From the NCBI GenBank assembly GCA_963691655.1, contig OY829330.1, forward strand, positions 2,232,001 through 2,296,000: a DNA stretch of 64,000 bases. Reading direction: 5' to 3'. Origin of the DNA: Toxonevra muliebris (lineage: Eukaryota; Arthropoda; Insecta; Diptera; Pallopteridae). Below the pieces are notes generated by a model that worked only from the letters and a program-made list of their open reading frames with translations, did not search any database and was not told where the DNA came from. The position numbers and the translations under genes were made by a program. Numbering within the stretch: the first letter of the stretch is position 1; each line of letters starts with the position of its first letter. Shown piece by piece: positions 34,263-45,170 of this stretch.

Positions 34263-34439
34263 GTGTGGTCAGTGCATTGCATTATATTTACATTGCATTA
34301 TATTTCCACAGCAATGTTAAATGTGTACCATCTAAAATGCAGCATAAGCATTTATGACTTACCATAGAATCCGTGTTATACGTATGGGAAGGAATAATAA
34401 AGAGTTTGTGTGTGTGTACATATGTACAGTTACACTACA
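34262..34439 (-). repeat. Gypsy 3' LTR (partial, minus strand)
   Basis: Read leftwards it starts TGTAGTGTAACTG at 34,439 and matches the 5' LTR at 47,197-47,340 plus 48,725-48,752 over its whole length. An ideal polypurine tract, AGAGGGTAAGGG on the minus strand (34,440-34,451), lies directly upstream. The inner end is lost at the junction with BEL-4. Confidence 0.8.
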
Positions 34440-34649
34440 CCCTTACCCTCTAAAGAAAAAATGTATGAATGTGAATAATAAAACGTTTATAAATTTTCTT
34501 CTGCACAACTTTTTCGGAAATTTAAACGGTAAATTGTGGAGAAAATATAAGCAGCATAATCTAGCAACGCTGTTGTCAACAAAATAGAAAGTGTAAATCC
34601 TCAATATATGATTTACTTGAACTTTCTGTGAATGAACTACAAATTGGCT
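34440..34649 (-). other. Gypsy 3' end between Tc1 insertion and 3' LTR
   Basis: Non-coding AT-rich sequence containing the polypurine tract at 34,440-34,451. It belongs to the gypsy element whose body resumes at 43,540. Confidence 0.6.
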
Positions 34650-34679
34650 TGCTCAAAATAATAGTTACACTTACAAGTG

Positions 34680-35530
34680 TAATTTAAGCTTTCTCTAATA
34701 TTTTTTGCAAAACGACATGAATTGATAATGGAAATTCTTATTCATATGGGTCGGAAATCACATCATACCGACGAAAAACCCCCGATCGGTTTCCAACTTG
34801 AGAAAATATGGGAAATTTCTTCGCTTCATTGGTGAACTTACTAATATATCCCATAATTTTGTCAGAAATGTGATAAAAAGGAGAAAATCGAAGGTAGGCC
34901 TTCAAAAACGAACACAACGCTTGATCGACATATAGTCACCTAATGCAGAAAGAACCCATTTAAATCATTAAAGGCGATTGCAGTAAAAATTGGAAACGAG
35001 GGTAATGCTGAAATAATTTGGTGGCGGCTATAAAAAGTCAACCCACCAGGATGAATAGCCAAAATAGTTCCCTTAACGCAAAAAAAAATATTGTATATGA
35101 TGCTAAACTATAAAAAAAGGACCACGAAAATTGGTAAGGACCTGAAAAAAAAAAAAAAAAATGACAAATTTTATGGAGTGACGAAACTAAGGTAAATCTC
35201 TTTGGAAGCGATGAAGAAAGGGATGTTCGACGCCTCAAAGGCAAAGATGTTTCATGTTTGTTTACCAAAAAAAAAAAACAATGAAGCATGGAGGTAGAAG
35301 TACTACGGTGTGCCGAATACAAGGAACAATTGGAAAATGTGATGCTACCCTATTCTGAGAGAAATATGCCTTTGCATTGAGTCCTTTAGCAATATAACGA
35401 CCCAAAGCACATCCCATGTTGGTAAAAAAACAATGGATGCGTGCAAGGCACGCAAGATATTTGATGTGTAAACAGTTAAACCAACTGTGTTTCGTCATAT
35501 TATCACCTGAAATCATGAATTTATTATCGA
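34680..35530 (+). pseudogene. Tc1-like transposase, N-terminal and central part
   Basis: The decayed sequence shows a helix-turn-helix-like start, then LWSDETKVNLFGSDEERDVRR carrying the first catalytic Asp, and NITTQSTSHVGKK in the region where the second (DPKH in relatives) should be. Several stops and frameshifts occur and homopolymer A runs have grown. It ends at 35,530, where the BEL-3 LTR begins. The C-terminal part is at 43,041-43,265. Confidence 0.75.
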
Positions 35531-35876
35531 TGTAGTCTGAATACTTATTTTAATACTTACTTTAATACTTACCTTAATACTTACCTTAATACTCACCTTA
35601 ATACTTACCCTGTATACTTAATTTCACTTTTCTTTAATATTTTTTCATACTTACCGTTTGCTTAATAATACTTTGAAATTCACCTAAAAATCCGTTTGCT
35701 GAATTGTAATCAAAATGTTAGTTTTAAGTTAAGGAATGAAAATAAAACCACTTGTATAGTAACATTCAATTAAAATAGACGTGTTTCCGTTTTAAAGTTA
35801 GTTTGGCAAAAAGTTAAAAGTGCGCCTAAAGTACCTTAAATTGTAAAATAATTACAAAAACTCTTGTAATTTTTCA
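35531..35876 (+). repeat. BEL-3 5' LTR
   Basis: It starts TGTAGTCTGAATAC and ends TTTTTCA, 346 bp, directly followed by a strong primer-binding site. Near its start six 12-bp units of AATACTTACCTT type run in tandem (35,540-35,611). With no second copy in the window, the left end is inferred from the TG and the end of Tc1 homology. Confidence 0.72.
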
Positions 35877-35894
35877 TGGCGCCCGAGCAGGGAC
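35877..35894 (+). other. BEL-3 primer-binding site (tRNA-Lys type)
   Basis: TGGCGCCCGAGCAGGGAC directly follows the LTR. It closely matches the well-known lysine-tRNA primer-binding sites of retroviruses and some retrotransposons. BEL-1 uses a different site. Confidence 0.85.
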
Positions 35895-37343
35895 TAGTGC
35901 ATTAAAGTTTCTCACAAATAAAAAAAATAATTATAAGAAGTGCTAAGTGACACAGATATAGATTTTAAAATTCATAAATTTGAGCTAAATTTGATAAAGC
36001 TTCTCGTTAACTATCAACCAACACACACATACATATATGCATAGTGTGAAATCTTTGTACAAAACAATTAAAGAATACTCAATAAATTATTAAAAATATT
36101 AGCATATAACCAGACAATATCAAAAAAAAAAAAATACATTTTTTGCCAAACTCGCGTATGAAAAACGTACAAGTCGCGATATATACATACTACATATAGT
36201 TTAATACATACATACTAAAACATAAAGCGAAAACATAAAGTACAAAGCAAAAAATAATAAAAACCACACAAAGGTTAATAATAGCCAAACATATATACAT
36301 ACACTACATAGTGCAATTCGAAAAAGTGCAGTTGTATATACTACCGGTATTGAACAGTGGGACTATAAGCGCAATTTTATGTAACCGGTATCATATCCGT
36401 TACATTCCGTTGCTGTACTTACCATTCTGTTGCTGTCTTACCGCTCCGTTGCTGTACTTACCATTCCGTTGCTGTACTTACCATTCCGTTGCTGTACTTA
36501 TCGTTCCGTTGCTGTACTCACCTGTTCCCGTAGAAGTTTGCAAAAGTTATCAACATCCGTTGCTGTCCGTACATCTGTACCGCTACCGCTGCAGCTAATA
36601 TTTTTCTCTGCTAACATCATTTTTTGGATAAATGAACATCGACAGCCAGAGGGAAGTTAATGCTGGTTCTGAACCAGAACAAACTACAACCGAGGTATAG
36701 AGTGCTAACAATTGAGAGTTCTTTGTATTCCAAAAATAATTGCTGTTAAATTGTACATCATTGGTACAACAACCATAATAACATTCTTACTCTCAATTTT
36801 TGGCATCTCTTTGTAATCACATACTTATATACATATCTATTTATATATACACATATTAAATATAAACATAGCAACTTTAGAAGTGAAACAAAGATAGGAC
36901 AGTGGGTTAGGAATTGAAGTGCAGTTAATAAAATTGGTATATATCCAGTATACACATACGTATATAAGAATTAATAAAAGTAAAAGTATATAACGCTTTT
37001 CGGTATGAAAAACTTAATTTATACATTTTTTAAATTTAAATTTCGATTTTTTTTTTGATAATTTTGTCGTAAAATTTTGGTCATTCGCTACTAAAATTCA
37101 CTTTCTCGCTTTCGTATAAAATAATACACTTAGCTAATAATTGAATTAGCTTTTATTGGAGTATCACAAAATTTACACTCTATGATCCATATTTTCGGTT
37201 TCGTTGGGCATATTAGAGTTATTGTTTTCGTTTTATTTTGTGATTTCTTTTACAAAGTGTACCCAACTAGAGATAGAACAGTGGATCAAAATTTGTTTCT
37301 CGCATACAAAATTAATATCATTTTATCAGCAAATTAAAATTTT
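35895..37343 (+). other. BEL-3 leader with six 20-bp tandem repeats
   Basis: A 1.4-kb leader without a long frame. Six units of CATTCCGTTGCTGTACTTAC type lie at 36,403-36,521 (one is 19 bp). The period is not a multiple of three, so it is not a peptide repeat. A 22-codon ORF at about 36,631-36,699 ends within GAG-GTATAG, a possible splice donor, recalling the BEL-1 leader. Confidence 0.65.
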
Positions 37344-39170
37344 TTTAAACCATGCCAAGAGCACAAATTACCCCCAAGCAAAGCAGAAGAGCTTACTGCT
37401 TTGAAAAGGCAAAGAACGTTGTCAAGAAATAATATTCGTCGAATTCGAAAGGCAATAAAAGAAAAAACGGTCTCTTTTGACCCAACCGAGTTAGAGTGCC
37501 GTCTTGACATGGTAAATCAATACAGCGCCAAGCTGATGGATTGTCAGTCTCAGATAGAAGATATTGATGAGGAAGATAATGCCCGTGGAGAAATAGAGGA
37601 TCTTATTGTAGAAACAAAATCTTCAATAAGATCCATTTTGAATATTCGACCACCACCACCTACTAGTATTCCTGAAGCTTCTTTCTGTTCATCACACAGC
37701 TCTCGACTTCCAAAAATGTCATTGCCGAAATTCAAAGGCAAATATTCAGAATTCAAGAATTTTATGAGCCTTTTTGAGAGTCTTGTGCACAATGACCATA
37801 CAATTCCAAACATTGAGAAATTTAATCATTTAATTTCATGTCTGTCCGGAGAAGCGTTAGGCACAGTGAGAGCTTTTCAAATTTCGGAAGAAAATTACCC
37901 GAAGGCACTAGCAAGCCTTAAAAAAGTTTATGACAATAAATGTCTGATATTTTTCGATACAATATCGAAACTTTTCGAATTGCCTGTAATTTCAAAGCCT
38001 TCAGTCATTTCCCTGCTTAATATGATCGATACAGTTTCAGCAGTTGATGATTCTTTGCTGTCATTGGGTGATGAAAATATTACAAATATTACAAATGTGA
38101 TCATAATCCGCATTGTAATGCCGAAAGTTGATTCCATTACACGGTCCAAGTGGGAAGAAAACTTGGATTATGATAAATTGCCATTATGGTATGAGTGTGA
38201 AACCGCTCTTAACAAACGATATCAGCATATTTCCGCTGAAGAAGCTTCCACTTCAAGGCCTAGGATTGCCATCTCCCGAAATAGGGCTAAAAAGGATAAT
38301 CATAATAGAAATCCGAAATCCTCGTTTACAGCCACAAAATCACGACAGCCGACGTGTCTACATTGTAATTCATCTGATCATTACATTACCGGTTGTCCGT
38401 CCTTCCTTGCATTATCTATGCACCAAAGATTTGAATTTGCAAAATCTTCGTCATTGTGTATCAATTGCCTTCGAAAGGGTCACACAGTGTCGAAATGCAA
38501 ATCAAGAAGATGTCGAACATGTAATCGATCACATCATACATTGCTGCATCAATACCCAGTTACATTTGAGAATGTGCAAACGCAAAATTTGCCATCGACA
38601 TCTCATGCGATGCATGTTTCAAATATGGCTAATCATGTGATTTTGGGTACAGCAATAGTCAAAGTCAATAGCAAGTCCGGTGACTCTGTGTTAGCACGCA
38701 CATTGCTAGATTCTGGTTCTCAAGTCAACTTTATGACAGAAGAGTTAGCTCAAAGGTTGCGTATAAGGAAAGAAGTACGATGCTTAAACGTAGTAGGCAT
38801 CGGAAAAGCAAATACTACAGTTCGATCTAAATTAAACGCATTTGTAAAATCACGCTTAAATAATTATGAGTTTGCGGGTAGCTTTTGGGTATTACGAACA
38901 ATATCAGCTTACCAACCAGATCATACAATAAATACAAGTGGTTGGAACATCCCTTCAAATATCGAACTGGCTGATCCTGGTTTTCATAAACCTCAAAAAA
39001 TTGATTTGTTATTGGGTGCCGAAACATTTTTCGATCTTCTCGCCGTGGGCCAGATTAAACCTAGCCCCGAGCACCCAACTCTTCAAAAAACGCTTCTCGG
39101 TTGGATTGTGTCAGGAAATTCCGTCAGAGTCAAACAAAAACAAATTAACGCCAGAGCAACAACAATGTGA
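37344..39170 (+). CDS. BEL-3 Gag-protease
   Basis: Capsid and protease of BEL-3 in one open frame. The frame is open from about 37,344 but has no ATG before coding homology (LKRQRTLSRN at 37,401), so the start is by splicing, by another codon, or lost. It has an acidic coiled segment, the Gag core (PKMSLPKFKGKYSEFKNF, HLISCLSGEAL), knuckles CLHC, CINC and CRTC with HHTLLH, and a retropepsin with RTLLDSGSQVNFM. Here the catalytic triplet is the usual D-S-G, unlike BEL-1 and BEL-2. It ends with LLGWIVSG; homology continues in another frame, so Pol is separated by a frameshift near 39,130. Confidence 0.85.
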   Translation, partial: FKPCQEHKLPPSKAEELTALKRQRTLSRNNIRRIRKAIKEKTVSFDPTELECRLDMVNQYSAKLMDCQSQIEDIDEEDNARGEIEDLIVETKSSIRSILNIRPPPPTSIPEASFCSSHSSRLPKMSLPKFKGKYSEFKNFMSLFESLVHNDHTIPNIEKFNHLISCLSGEALGTVRAFQISEENYPKALASLKKVYDNKCLIFFDTISKLFELPVISKPSVISLLNMIDTVSAVDDSLLSLGDENITNITNVIIIRIVMPKVDSITRSKWEENLDYDKLPLWYECETALNKRYQHISAEEASTSRPRIAISRNRAKKDNHNRNPKSSFTATKSRQPTCLHCNSSDHYITGCPSFLALSMHQRFEFAKSSSLCINCLRKGHTVSKCKSRRCRTCNRSHHTLLHQYPVTFENVQTQNLPSTSHAMHVSNMANHVILGTAIVKVNSKSGDSVLARTLLDSGSQVNFMTEELAQRLRIRKEVRCLNVVGIGKANTTVRSKLNAFVKSRLNNYEFAGSFWVLRTISAYQPDHTINTSGWNIPSNIELADPGFHKPQKIDLLLGAETFFDLLAVGQIKPSPEHPTLQKTLLGWIVSGNSVRVKQKQINARATTM

Positions 39171-42115
39171 AGAACATTTTGTTAAACATGCTAAATTATT
39201 GCCGTCTGGTCGTTTCGAAGTCAGACTGCCTTTCAAGTCTGACCCAAAAATTCTCGGTTCATCGTATGATACCGCAGAGCGACGTTTTCGTTATCTAGAG
39301 AAGAAACTAGATAAAAATCCAGAAGTTAAAAACATGTATCTAGATTTCATGAGAGAATATATCTCTTTAGGACATATGTCTCAAATCGACAACAAAATTT
39401 TAAGTTCACCACACTACGTCATTCCGCATCAGTGTGTCCTAAGACCACAAAGTACCACAACAAAATTGCGTGTTGTTTTCGACGCTTCGTGTCGTACATC
39501 ATCACAAGTTGCGTTGAACGACATCTTAATGGTTGGCCCTACCATTCAAGAGGAGCTATATTCTACTCTTCTCCGTTTTCGATTGCATAAGTATGCCATT
39601 ACAGCAGATGTGACCAAAATGTATAGGCAGATTATGATACATAAAGATGATAGGAATTTTCAGCTCATAGTGTGGCGTCAGCATCATTCAGACCCAATAC
39701 AACTATTCCGTTTGAACACTGTTACTTATGGAACTTCACCCGCTCCATTTTTAGCAATCAGGTGTCTTCAAATGCTGAGTGATAGCAACAAAGACTCATA
39801 CCCACTTGGGTCAAAGTAATTTCGAGAGATTTTTAAGTCGATGACTTGTTAACTGGTGCCGATAAGGTAATAGATATATTGAAAACGGCAGGATTATCGT
39901 TGGAAAAATGGTTTTTCGAACCACCCAGATTTAGCTAACAGTGAGAGTTCTGAGAAATCACTTGAATTTAATGATTCAGATTCCACGAAAACTCTGGGAA
40001 TCCATTGGCTACCAAAAGAAGACTTGTTTCGTTTTGTTCTCGATGAAAGTTTTCACGATTTACGAGCTTCAAAAAGAAATATTTTATCGGTTTCTTCACG
40101 TCTGTTTGATCCTCTTGGATTGCTCTCTCCTATAGTTACCAGAGCTAAAATCTTATTACAAGAGCTTTGGATTCAAAAACTAGATTGGGATGAGTCAATT
40201 CCATTGCGCCTTGAAACAAGCTGGCAAAACTTCAAAACAAATCTGAGTCAGTTATCGCTGATAACAATACCCCGATTTGTTTACACTTCTTCAGATGCCA
40301 GTTGTCAGATTCATGGGTTTTCCGATGCCTCTATGAGAGCATATGGCTGTTGTATTTATGTGCGCAGTCAAAATGCTGACGGTATCAATTGCACATTATT
40401 GACTGCTAAGTCAAAAGTAGCTCCCTTGAAGACGAAATCTTTACCACGGTTAGAGCTCTGTGCAGCGCATCTTCTGGCCAAATTATGATCACGAATAGAG
40501 CCAATGATGAATTTTACAATAGACGCAATAAAGTTTTGGACAGACTCGAAATTACGTTGCATTGGATACAAACACATCCATCAATGCTTTCTATTTTCGT
40601 CTCAAACAGAGTGTCCGAAATCCAAGAGTGGACACAGAAGGCTTCATGGCAACATGTGCCTACGAAGCAAAACCCTGCGGATATCGTGTCTCGAGGATGC
40701 GATGTGGATGAAATCAACAAGTTCATATGGTTCACCGGCCCACGTTTCCTCTTAGAAGACCCCGCAGAGTGGCTAAAAAATTCTCACTTCGAACTCTCGC
40801 CAGAAAACGAAGCTCTTGAAAAAAGAAAAAATTGTTTCACTTTCGTCGCAGTTGAAACTCCGAAAAATAGTTTAATAGCACATACGGAAAAATTCTCCTC
40901 ACATAATAAAATGCTAAGAGTATTGTCATATGTTTTAAGATTTATTAGAAAATCAAAAAACAAAATAGTAGAGTTCGACACCATACCAAGTGCTCAAGAA
41001 ATGAACTTGAGTTTCTTGAAAATCGTTCAAATTATTCAACACACAGAATTCGAACATGAAATTAAGAAATTGTCTAAAAACACCGCACTTCTTCCAAATT
41101 TGCAAAAACTCAATCCTTTTGCATGAATTTTCGAAAGACAATTTATCGTTTAGACTTCTTCGAGTAGGTGGTCGTCTTTTAAACTCACCAATTCCTTACG
41201 ATGCCAAATTCCCACTCCTTTCAACAAAAGATTCGCACTTTATAAAAACATATTTACGTTATCTACATTTTCGAAATCATCATGCTGGACCAAAGGCATT
41301 GGTAGCGCTTCTTAGAGAAAAACTGTGGCTAGTAAACGCTCAAGAATCCTGTAGAAAAATCGTTCGAAACTGCATTCACTGTTTTCGGTATAAGCCCAAG
41401 CTAATGACTCAAATTATGGGTAATTTACCAGCCGACAGGCTTCGGGCTCTACGCCCATTTTTAATAAGTGGTGTAGATTTCTGTGGTTCCGAGTATACCT
41501 CGTTAAAAATTCGCGATCGACCACCTGTAAAAACTTATATAGCAGTGTTCGTTTGTTTCACTTCTAAAGCAGTCCATTTAGAATTAGTAAGTGACTTATC
41601 TTCTGATTGTTTCATTTTTGCTCTCAAAAGGTTCTTTGGATGCCCGAGAAGCTATACTGCGACAACGCAACAAATTTCGTAGGAGCACATAGGAAGCTGC
41701 GGGATCTGGCAGCAGCGTTTCTCAACAGTCAGGACGCGGTTCAGAGGTTCACCGCTCAAGAGGGGGTCCTTTCAAATTCATACCACCGAGAGCGCCCCAC
41801 TTCGGAGGGCTATGGGAAGCGGCAGTGAAGTCGATGAAAAATCTGCTGATGCGCACGATCGGAAACGCACTGCTAACGATCGAAGAGCTAAATACAGTGC
41901 TCATAGAAGTGGAAGCCGTACTCAATTCAAGGCCAATCGCTCCACTAAGCCAAGACCCAAACGACGGTCAGGCGTTAACCCCAGCACACCTCTTAATTGG
42001 GGGTCCTCTACGAACGCTGCCACCAGAACAACTACCAAACACTCCAATGACTTGCTTCGCCAGATGGCAACTTGTTTGCTTTCTCAAGCAACAGTTTTGG
42101 CGGGGGTGGCATCGG
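39130..42115 (+). pseudogene. BEL-3 RT-RNase H-integrase (broken)
   Basis: The RT starts near 39,130 (LTPEQQQCEEHF) and is open to 39,819 (MYRQIMIHKDDR, NTVTYGTSPAPFLA). In the catalytic YVDD the Tyr codon is replaced by TAA (39,834-39,836), followed by VDD. RNase H (GFSDASMRAYG, LPRLELCAAHLL) lies at 40,024-40,488. The linker is open at 40,485-41,126. The integrase keeps its zinc-binding region (NCIHC), GVDFCGSEY, CDNATNFVGA and WEAAVKSM, so the three catalytic acids survive, but it is split by frameshifts near 41,130, 41,640 and 41,800. Homology stops near 42,115 after RWQLV. Confidence 0.86.
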
Positions 42116-42297
42116 GCACGATATGCTCGCATATACGCAACTGCAATTGCATCTTTTTTTCCGCGCTTTAAGTTTTTCTTATTGTCGATTTGAAATTTTA
42201 TTAGATGTGAAAATTTTACATAACGTCGTATAGGTTTATGAATTTGTACACACATACGCCAAATCAATTCTCAGGCGACGATAAGTGCTTTCCGCAT
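42116..42297. other. Unassigned spacer
   Basis: About 180 AT-rich bases between the broken end of BEL-3 and the piggyBac-type MITE. No feature recognised. Confidence 0.3.
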
Positions 42298-42301
42298 TTA
42301 A

Positions 42302-42507
42302 CCTTAGAAAAGCAACAGGGGTGACCAGTCATCCCACTACTTTTTAAAAGCACTGCAAAGAGATTTGCCTTAACTGCATTTAATAAAAATAAGAAACAAT
42401 GTATTTTCTTTGAAGTAAATAAATGATTTTATAATAAATAAGTTTGATTTTTTCTGTTTAACATTTTTGCTATTTACATAGATAAAAAAAGTGTTGCCTT
42501 TCTAAGG
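42302..42507. mobile_element. 206-bp piggyBac-type MITE
   Basis: It is flanked by TTAA on both sides (42,298-42,301 and 42,508-42,511), with 15-bp terminal inverted repeats CCTTAGAAAAGCAAC and GTTGCCTTTCTAAGG (one mismatch). A TTAA target and CCYTAGAAA ends are typical of piggyBac. There is no coding capacity. Confidence 0.85.
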
Positions 42508-42511
42508 TTAA

Positions 42512-43040
42512 TGTACAAAGAAAAATTTTTATGATGCCGTGGTTTGCTATCATTATTACTACATTTTGTTTATACATTTATTGAAACCTAGATTCTTTAT
42601 TATTATCATTTTGTATTGTTTTTATATTTTAAAAAATATTTAATTTTAATCCAATCTAACCGAATTCAAAACCTATCAAAAGCTTGTGTTTACTACGGCG
42701 ACTTCTCTGCTTGTATGATATAGTCGATCTCCACACGTTTAACACCAACAAATAATTCTGCTACGAATAAATGTACACACACATTTTGTTTTCGTATGTA
42801 CATATATGAGTGAGTAATATATGTACGTAGTCTATTTTCTCCCTCTCTTCTTCTCTTCTCTTTGTTGGTTAGAGTAGCGCAGTCATGCAGCGCAGTAGTG
42901 TGAGCAAGAGAGGAACTGGACGTTACAGTTATCTTACATCTTACGATACAGTTATTCTTACATTTTACACATTTGAAATTTTGTCCATACCGTGAGCTAA
43001 AATGTTTACACATCAAAACACTTTGTGGACCATTAAGTCG
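42512..43040. other. Unassigned stretch
   Basis: AT-rich sequence with a CTCTTCTTCTCTTCTCT tract near 42,845 and a GCGCAGTCATGCAGCGCAG motif near 42,885. It lies inside the Tc1-like element before its C-terminal coding piece. No gene recognised. Confidence 0.3.
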
Positions 43041-43265
43041 ATTTGTTGTTGAGTCCCCGGACTTGAAACCGATAGAAAACCTGTGGGGAGAGTTGAAAAA
43101 CAAATTGTCCAAGCAAACTTTTTCAAAACAAGGAGCAGTTGTAACAATTTGTTCGAAAAATGTGGTACGACATACTCAAGCAATCCTGTCAGACTTTAAT
43201 CAACAGCATGCCGAAACGAATCGTGCAAGTAGTTCAACATGGGGGGGATATACAGGTTATTAGAT
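43041..43265 (+). pseudogene. Tc1-like transposase, C-terminal part
   Basis: One open frame reads SPDLKPIENLWGELKNKL and continues to GGYTGY at the stop, the classic C-terminal end of Tc1 transposases. The Glu of PIENLW is the last catalytic acid. It is followed by about 250 bases of 3' sequence and the right terminal repeat at 43,517-43,537. Confidence 0.85.
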
Positions 43266-43789
43266 AAATAATTAAAAATATATACAAAACTATTCTTACC
43301 GTTGTTAATTTTTTTGTACTTTTCTATAAAGCATAAGTGTACCTATTTTTATGAGCAGGCTGATGTAGGCAAAATAAATATTTATCGATCTCAACTTTTG
43401 TACTTTACACTTTGTATTAAAGAAATTATTTTTTTTTGTATAAAATCAAAGAAATAATGTGCGTTTGTTTTGTTAAATAAAATAATTTTCTGTTTTGTTG
43501 AAGTTAGAATTCTAATGTGTAACTATTATTTTGAGCAGGAGTGTATATGGATGTGTGGAAATAGTTTTGTATTACTACTCTTTTTATGTTCATTAATGTT
43601 TCTTTGGTTTGTTTACAATTATTCTTATTTAATATTTTTCTTTGTTTTGTGTACAATTATTATGTCATAATTCTTTATTTTGGTTTTGTTTACTTTATTT
43701 GACTTTTGTTTATAATAATTTTTTTTTTGTTACATTATTTGTGCTTATTGTATTTGTATGACATTTATATATGGGAAATGTTTGTTGTT

Positions 43790-44030
43790 GTTTATTCTTA
43801 CTATTCCACATTCCATTTCTTCAGAATATTATTATGGCATTCTTTGTTTATACCATTTACATCTAAAATAGAGTTTACTCCATTTGTTTGTATTACTTTG
43901 TATGGACCACTAATGGGTTTTCTAGCTTTCTCTTATTTCCTACTTTTATTAACACTAAATCTCCTATGTTTATATCTAAAAGCCTGTATACTTTAACGCT
44001 AATTACTTTCTCACTTTTCTTAGCTATGTT
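43790..44030 (-). pseudogene. Gypsy integrase C-terminus
   Basis: The minus-strand frame gives RKPISGPYKVIQTNGVN and then ILDVNGINKECHNNILKKW. The GPY/F module closes the integrase of many Ty3/gypsy elements. The integrase catalytic core and RNase H are missing because of a deletion near 44,060. Confidence 0.7.
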
Positions 44031-44059
44031 TATGAGCTCTGTGGCTCTGTGTCTGGCCT

Positions 44060-44500
44060 GAAAAAGTTTATACCCAAAAAAAATATGTTCTTTGAAGATA
44101 TTTTTAATCCAAAAGGCAATCTCTTGAATTGATAGTGACCATTTGATGTGGAAAAAGCTGTTAGTGGTCGAGATTTATTGTTAAGCTTTATTTTGTGGAA
44201 TGAACTTGTCATATCCAATGTTGAAAAGTATTTTGCTCTTCCTTATTTATCTAACACATCTTCAAGTCGTGTTAATGGAAATTTATCATTTACTATCTTT
44301 TTGTTTAATTGTCTGAAATCTACACCTAGACGCCATTTCTTTGTATCGCTATCACTCTTCTTTGGTACTACTAGTAATGGTGAATTGTATGGGCTAACGG
44401 AAGGTTCAACGATGTTGTCATCTAATAATTTATGAACTTGTTTATCTATTTCTTCTGCTTGCGAATGAGGTAAGCTGTAATTTTTTATGTATACCGGTGT
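44060..44500 (-). pseudogene. Gypsy reverse transcriptase, N-terminal half
   Basis: From 44,480 leftwards: VEPSVSPYNSPLLVVPKK, WRLGVDFRQLNKK, FPLTRLEDVLD, STLDMTSSFHKI, and AFSTSNGHYQFKRLPFGL at 44,100. These are the first RT blocks of Ty3/gypsy. The palm with YxDD is deleted, so the protein cannot be active. Confidence 0.85.
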
Positions 44501-44584
44501 GTTATAAATTGTTTTAAGATTTTGTGTATAAAAATTATTTACTGAAAGTGATTCATTTTCTAAGTGAAATACGTTCTGGTATTC

Positions 44585-45170
44585 TTAAAATATTTCTACT
44601 AGCGAATTTCGAGCATCTTTGTCTCTATTGTCTATTTTCAAGATTTCTAGCAATTTTTGTAGCCTGTCTGAGTTATGTTGGTCTGCTTTAGTAATTTTCA
44701 TTATGTTATAATTTCGTAATGGTTCTATATCAACTTCTAATCTATTTAAAATTATTTCTGAGTTAGTTACATTTAGTAATCTGATGTGGCAAATTCCTTT
44801 TGAAGGTACTATTGGTTTTTCTACGAAAATTCTTTGTGCAATTTCTTTATTTAATATCAAGCTGTCTTCCTCTGCTTTTAATTCTTTAGGGTGAATTATT
44901 TCTGCAATTTTGGAGATTTTTAATCTTTTGGTATTCATTGGTAAGACAATTTCTTTATTGGAAATGATGAATTAACTAAAAAAGTATGGCTTAATGAAGT
45001 GTTATCTAAGTTAAAATTTAAGTTTGTAGTTCCTAGTGAATATAATTCTTCATTAGTAATACCTGAAAGTTTGCATTTTCCTTTCGGTGAAAATTCATAA
45101 TCAATTAAGATGCTATTAGCTTTGCAGAGTGATATATCTGCGCCTGCATCTATTGTTAGCATTACCGCGG
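44585..45170 (-). pseudogene. Gypsy protease and linker
   Basis: The protease starts near 45,160 with LTIDAGADISLCKAN, where D-A-G is the active site. It is read in a different frame from the Gag tail it overlaps, as expected if Pol is made by ribosomal frameshifting. The domain continues to about 44,940, and a second open piece (44,938-44,585) holds Lys/Glu-rich linker before RT. Confidence 0.72.

Larger units (their letters stand above)
35531..42115 (+). mobile_element. BEL-3: BEL/Pao element lacking its 3' LTR
   Basis: It has a 5' LTR, primer-binding site, leader, gag-protease and most of pol. It stops near 42,115 inside the C-terminal domain. I found no second LTR, so the 3' end is deleted and the target duplication cannot be tested. 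Its Gag, protease motif and primer site differ from those of BEL-1 and BEL-2, so it is a separate BEL lineage. It sits inside the Tc1-like transposon. Confidence 0.85.
34650..43537 (+). mobile_element. Tc1-like transposon split by BEL-3
   Basis: A perfect 21-bp inverted repeat marks the ends: 34,650-34,670 (starting TGCTCAAAATAATAG) and 43,517-43,537 (ending CTATTATTTTGAGCA). An N-terminal transposase piece lies inside the left end and a C-terminal piece inside the right end, both on the plus strand. Leaving out BEL-3 and other inserts, the element comes to roughly 1.5 kb, normal for Tc1. It lies in the 3' part of a gypsy element. Confidence 0.82.

Noticed and set aside
36311..36660. Plus-strand frames with repeated LLYLPF / CCTYHSVAV motifs
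   Set aside because: They are readings of the 20-bp leader repeat, whose period is not a multiple of three, so the same peptide repeat appears in several frames.
34650..43537. Tc1 N- and C-terminal pieces as two separate Tc1 insertions
   Set aside because: The perfect 21-bp inverted ends, same orientation and near-normal total length fit one element split by BEL-3 better, although the middle of the transposase is not recovered.
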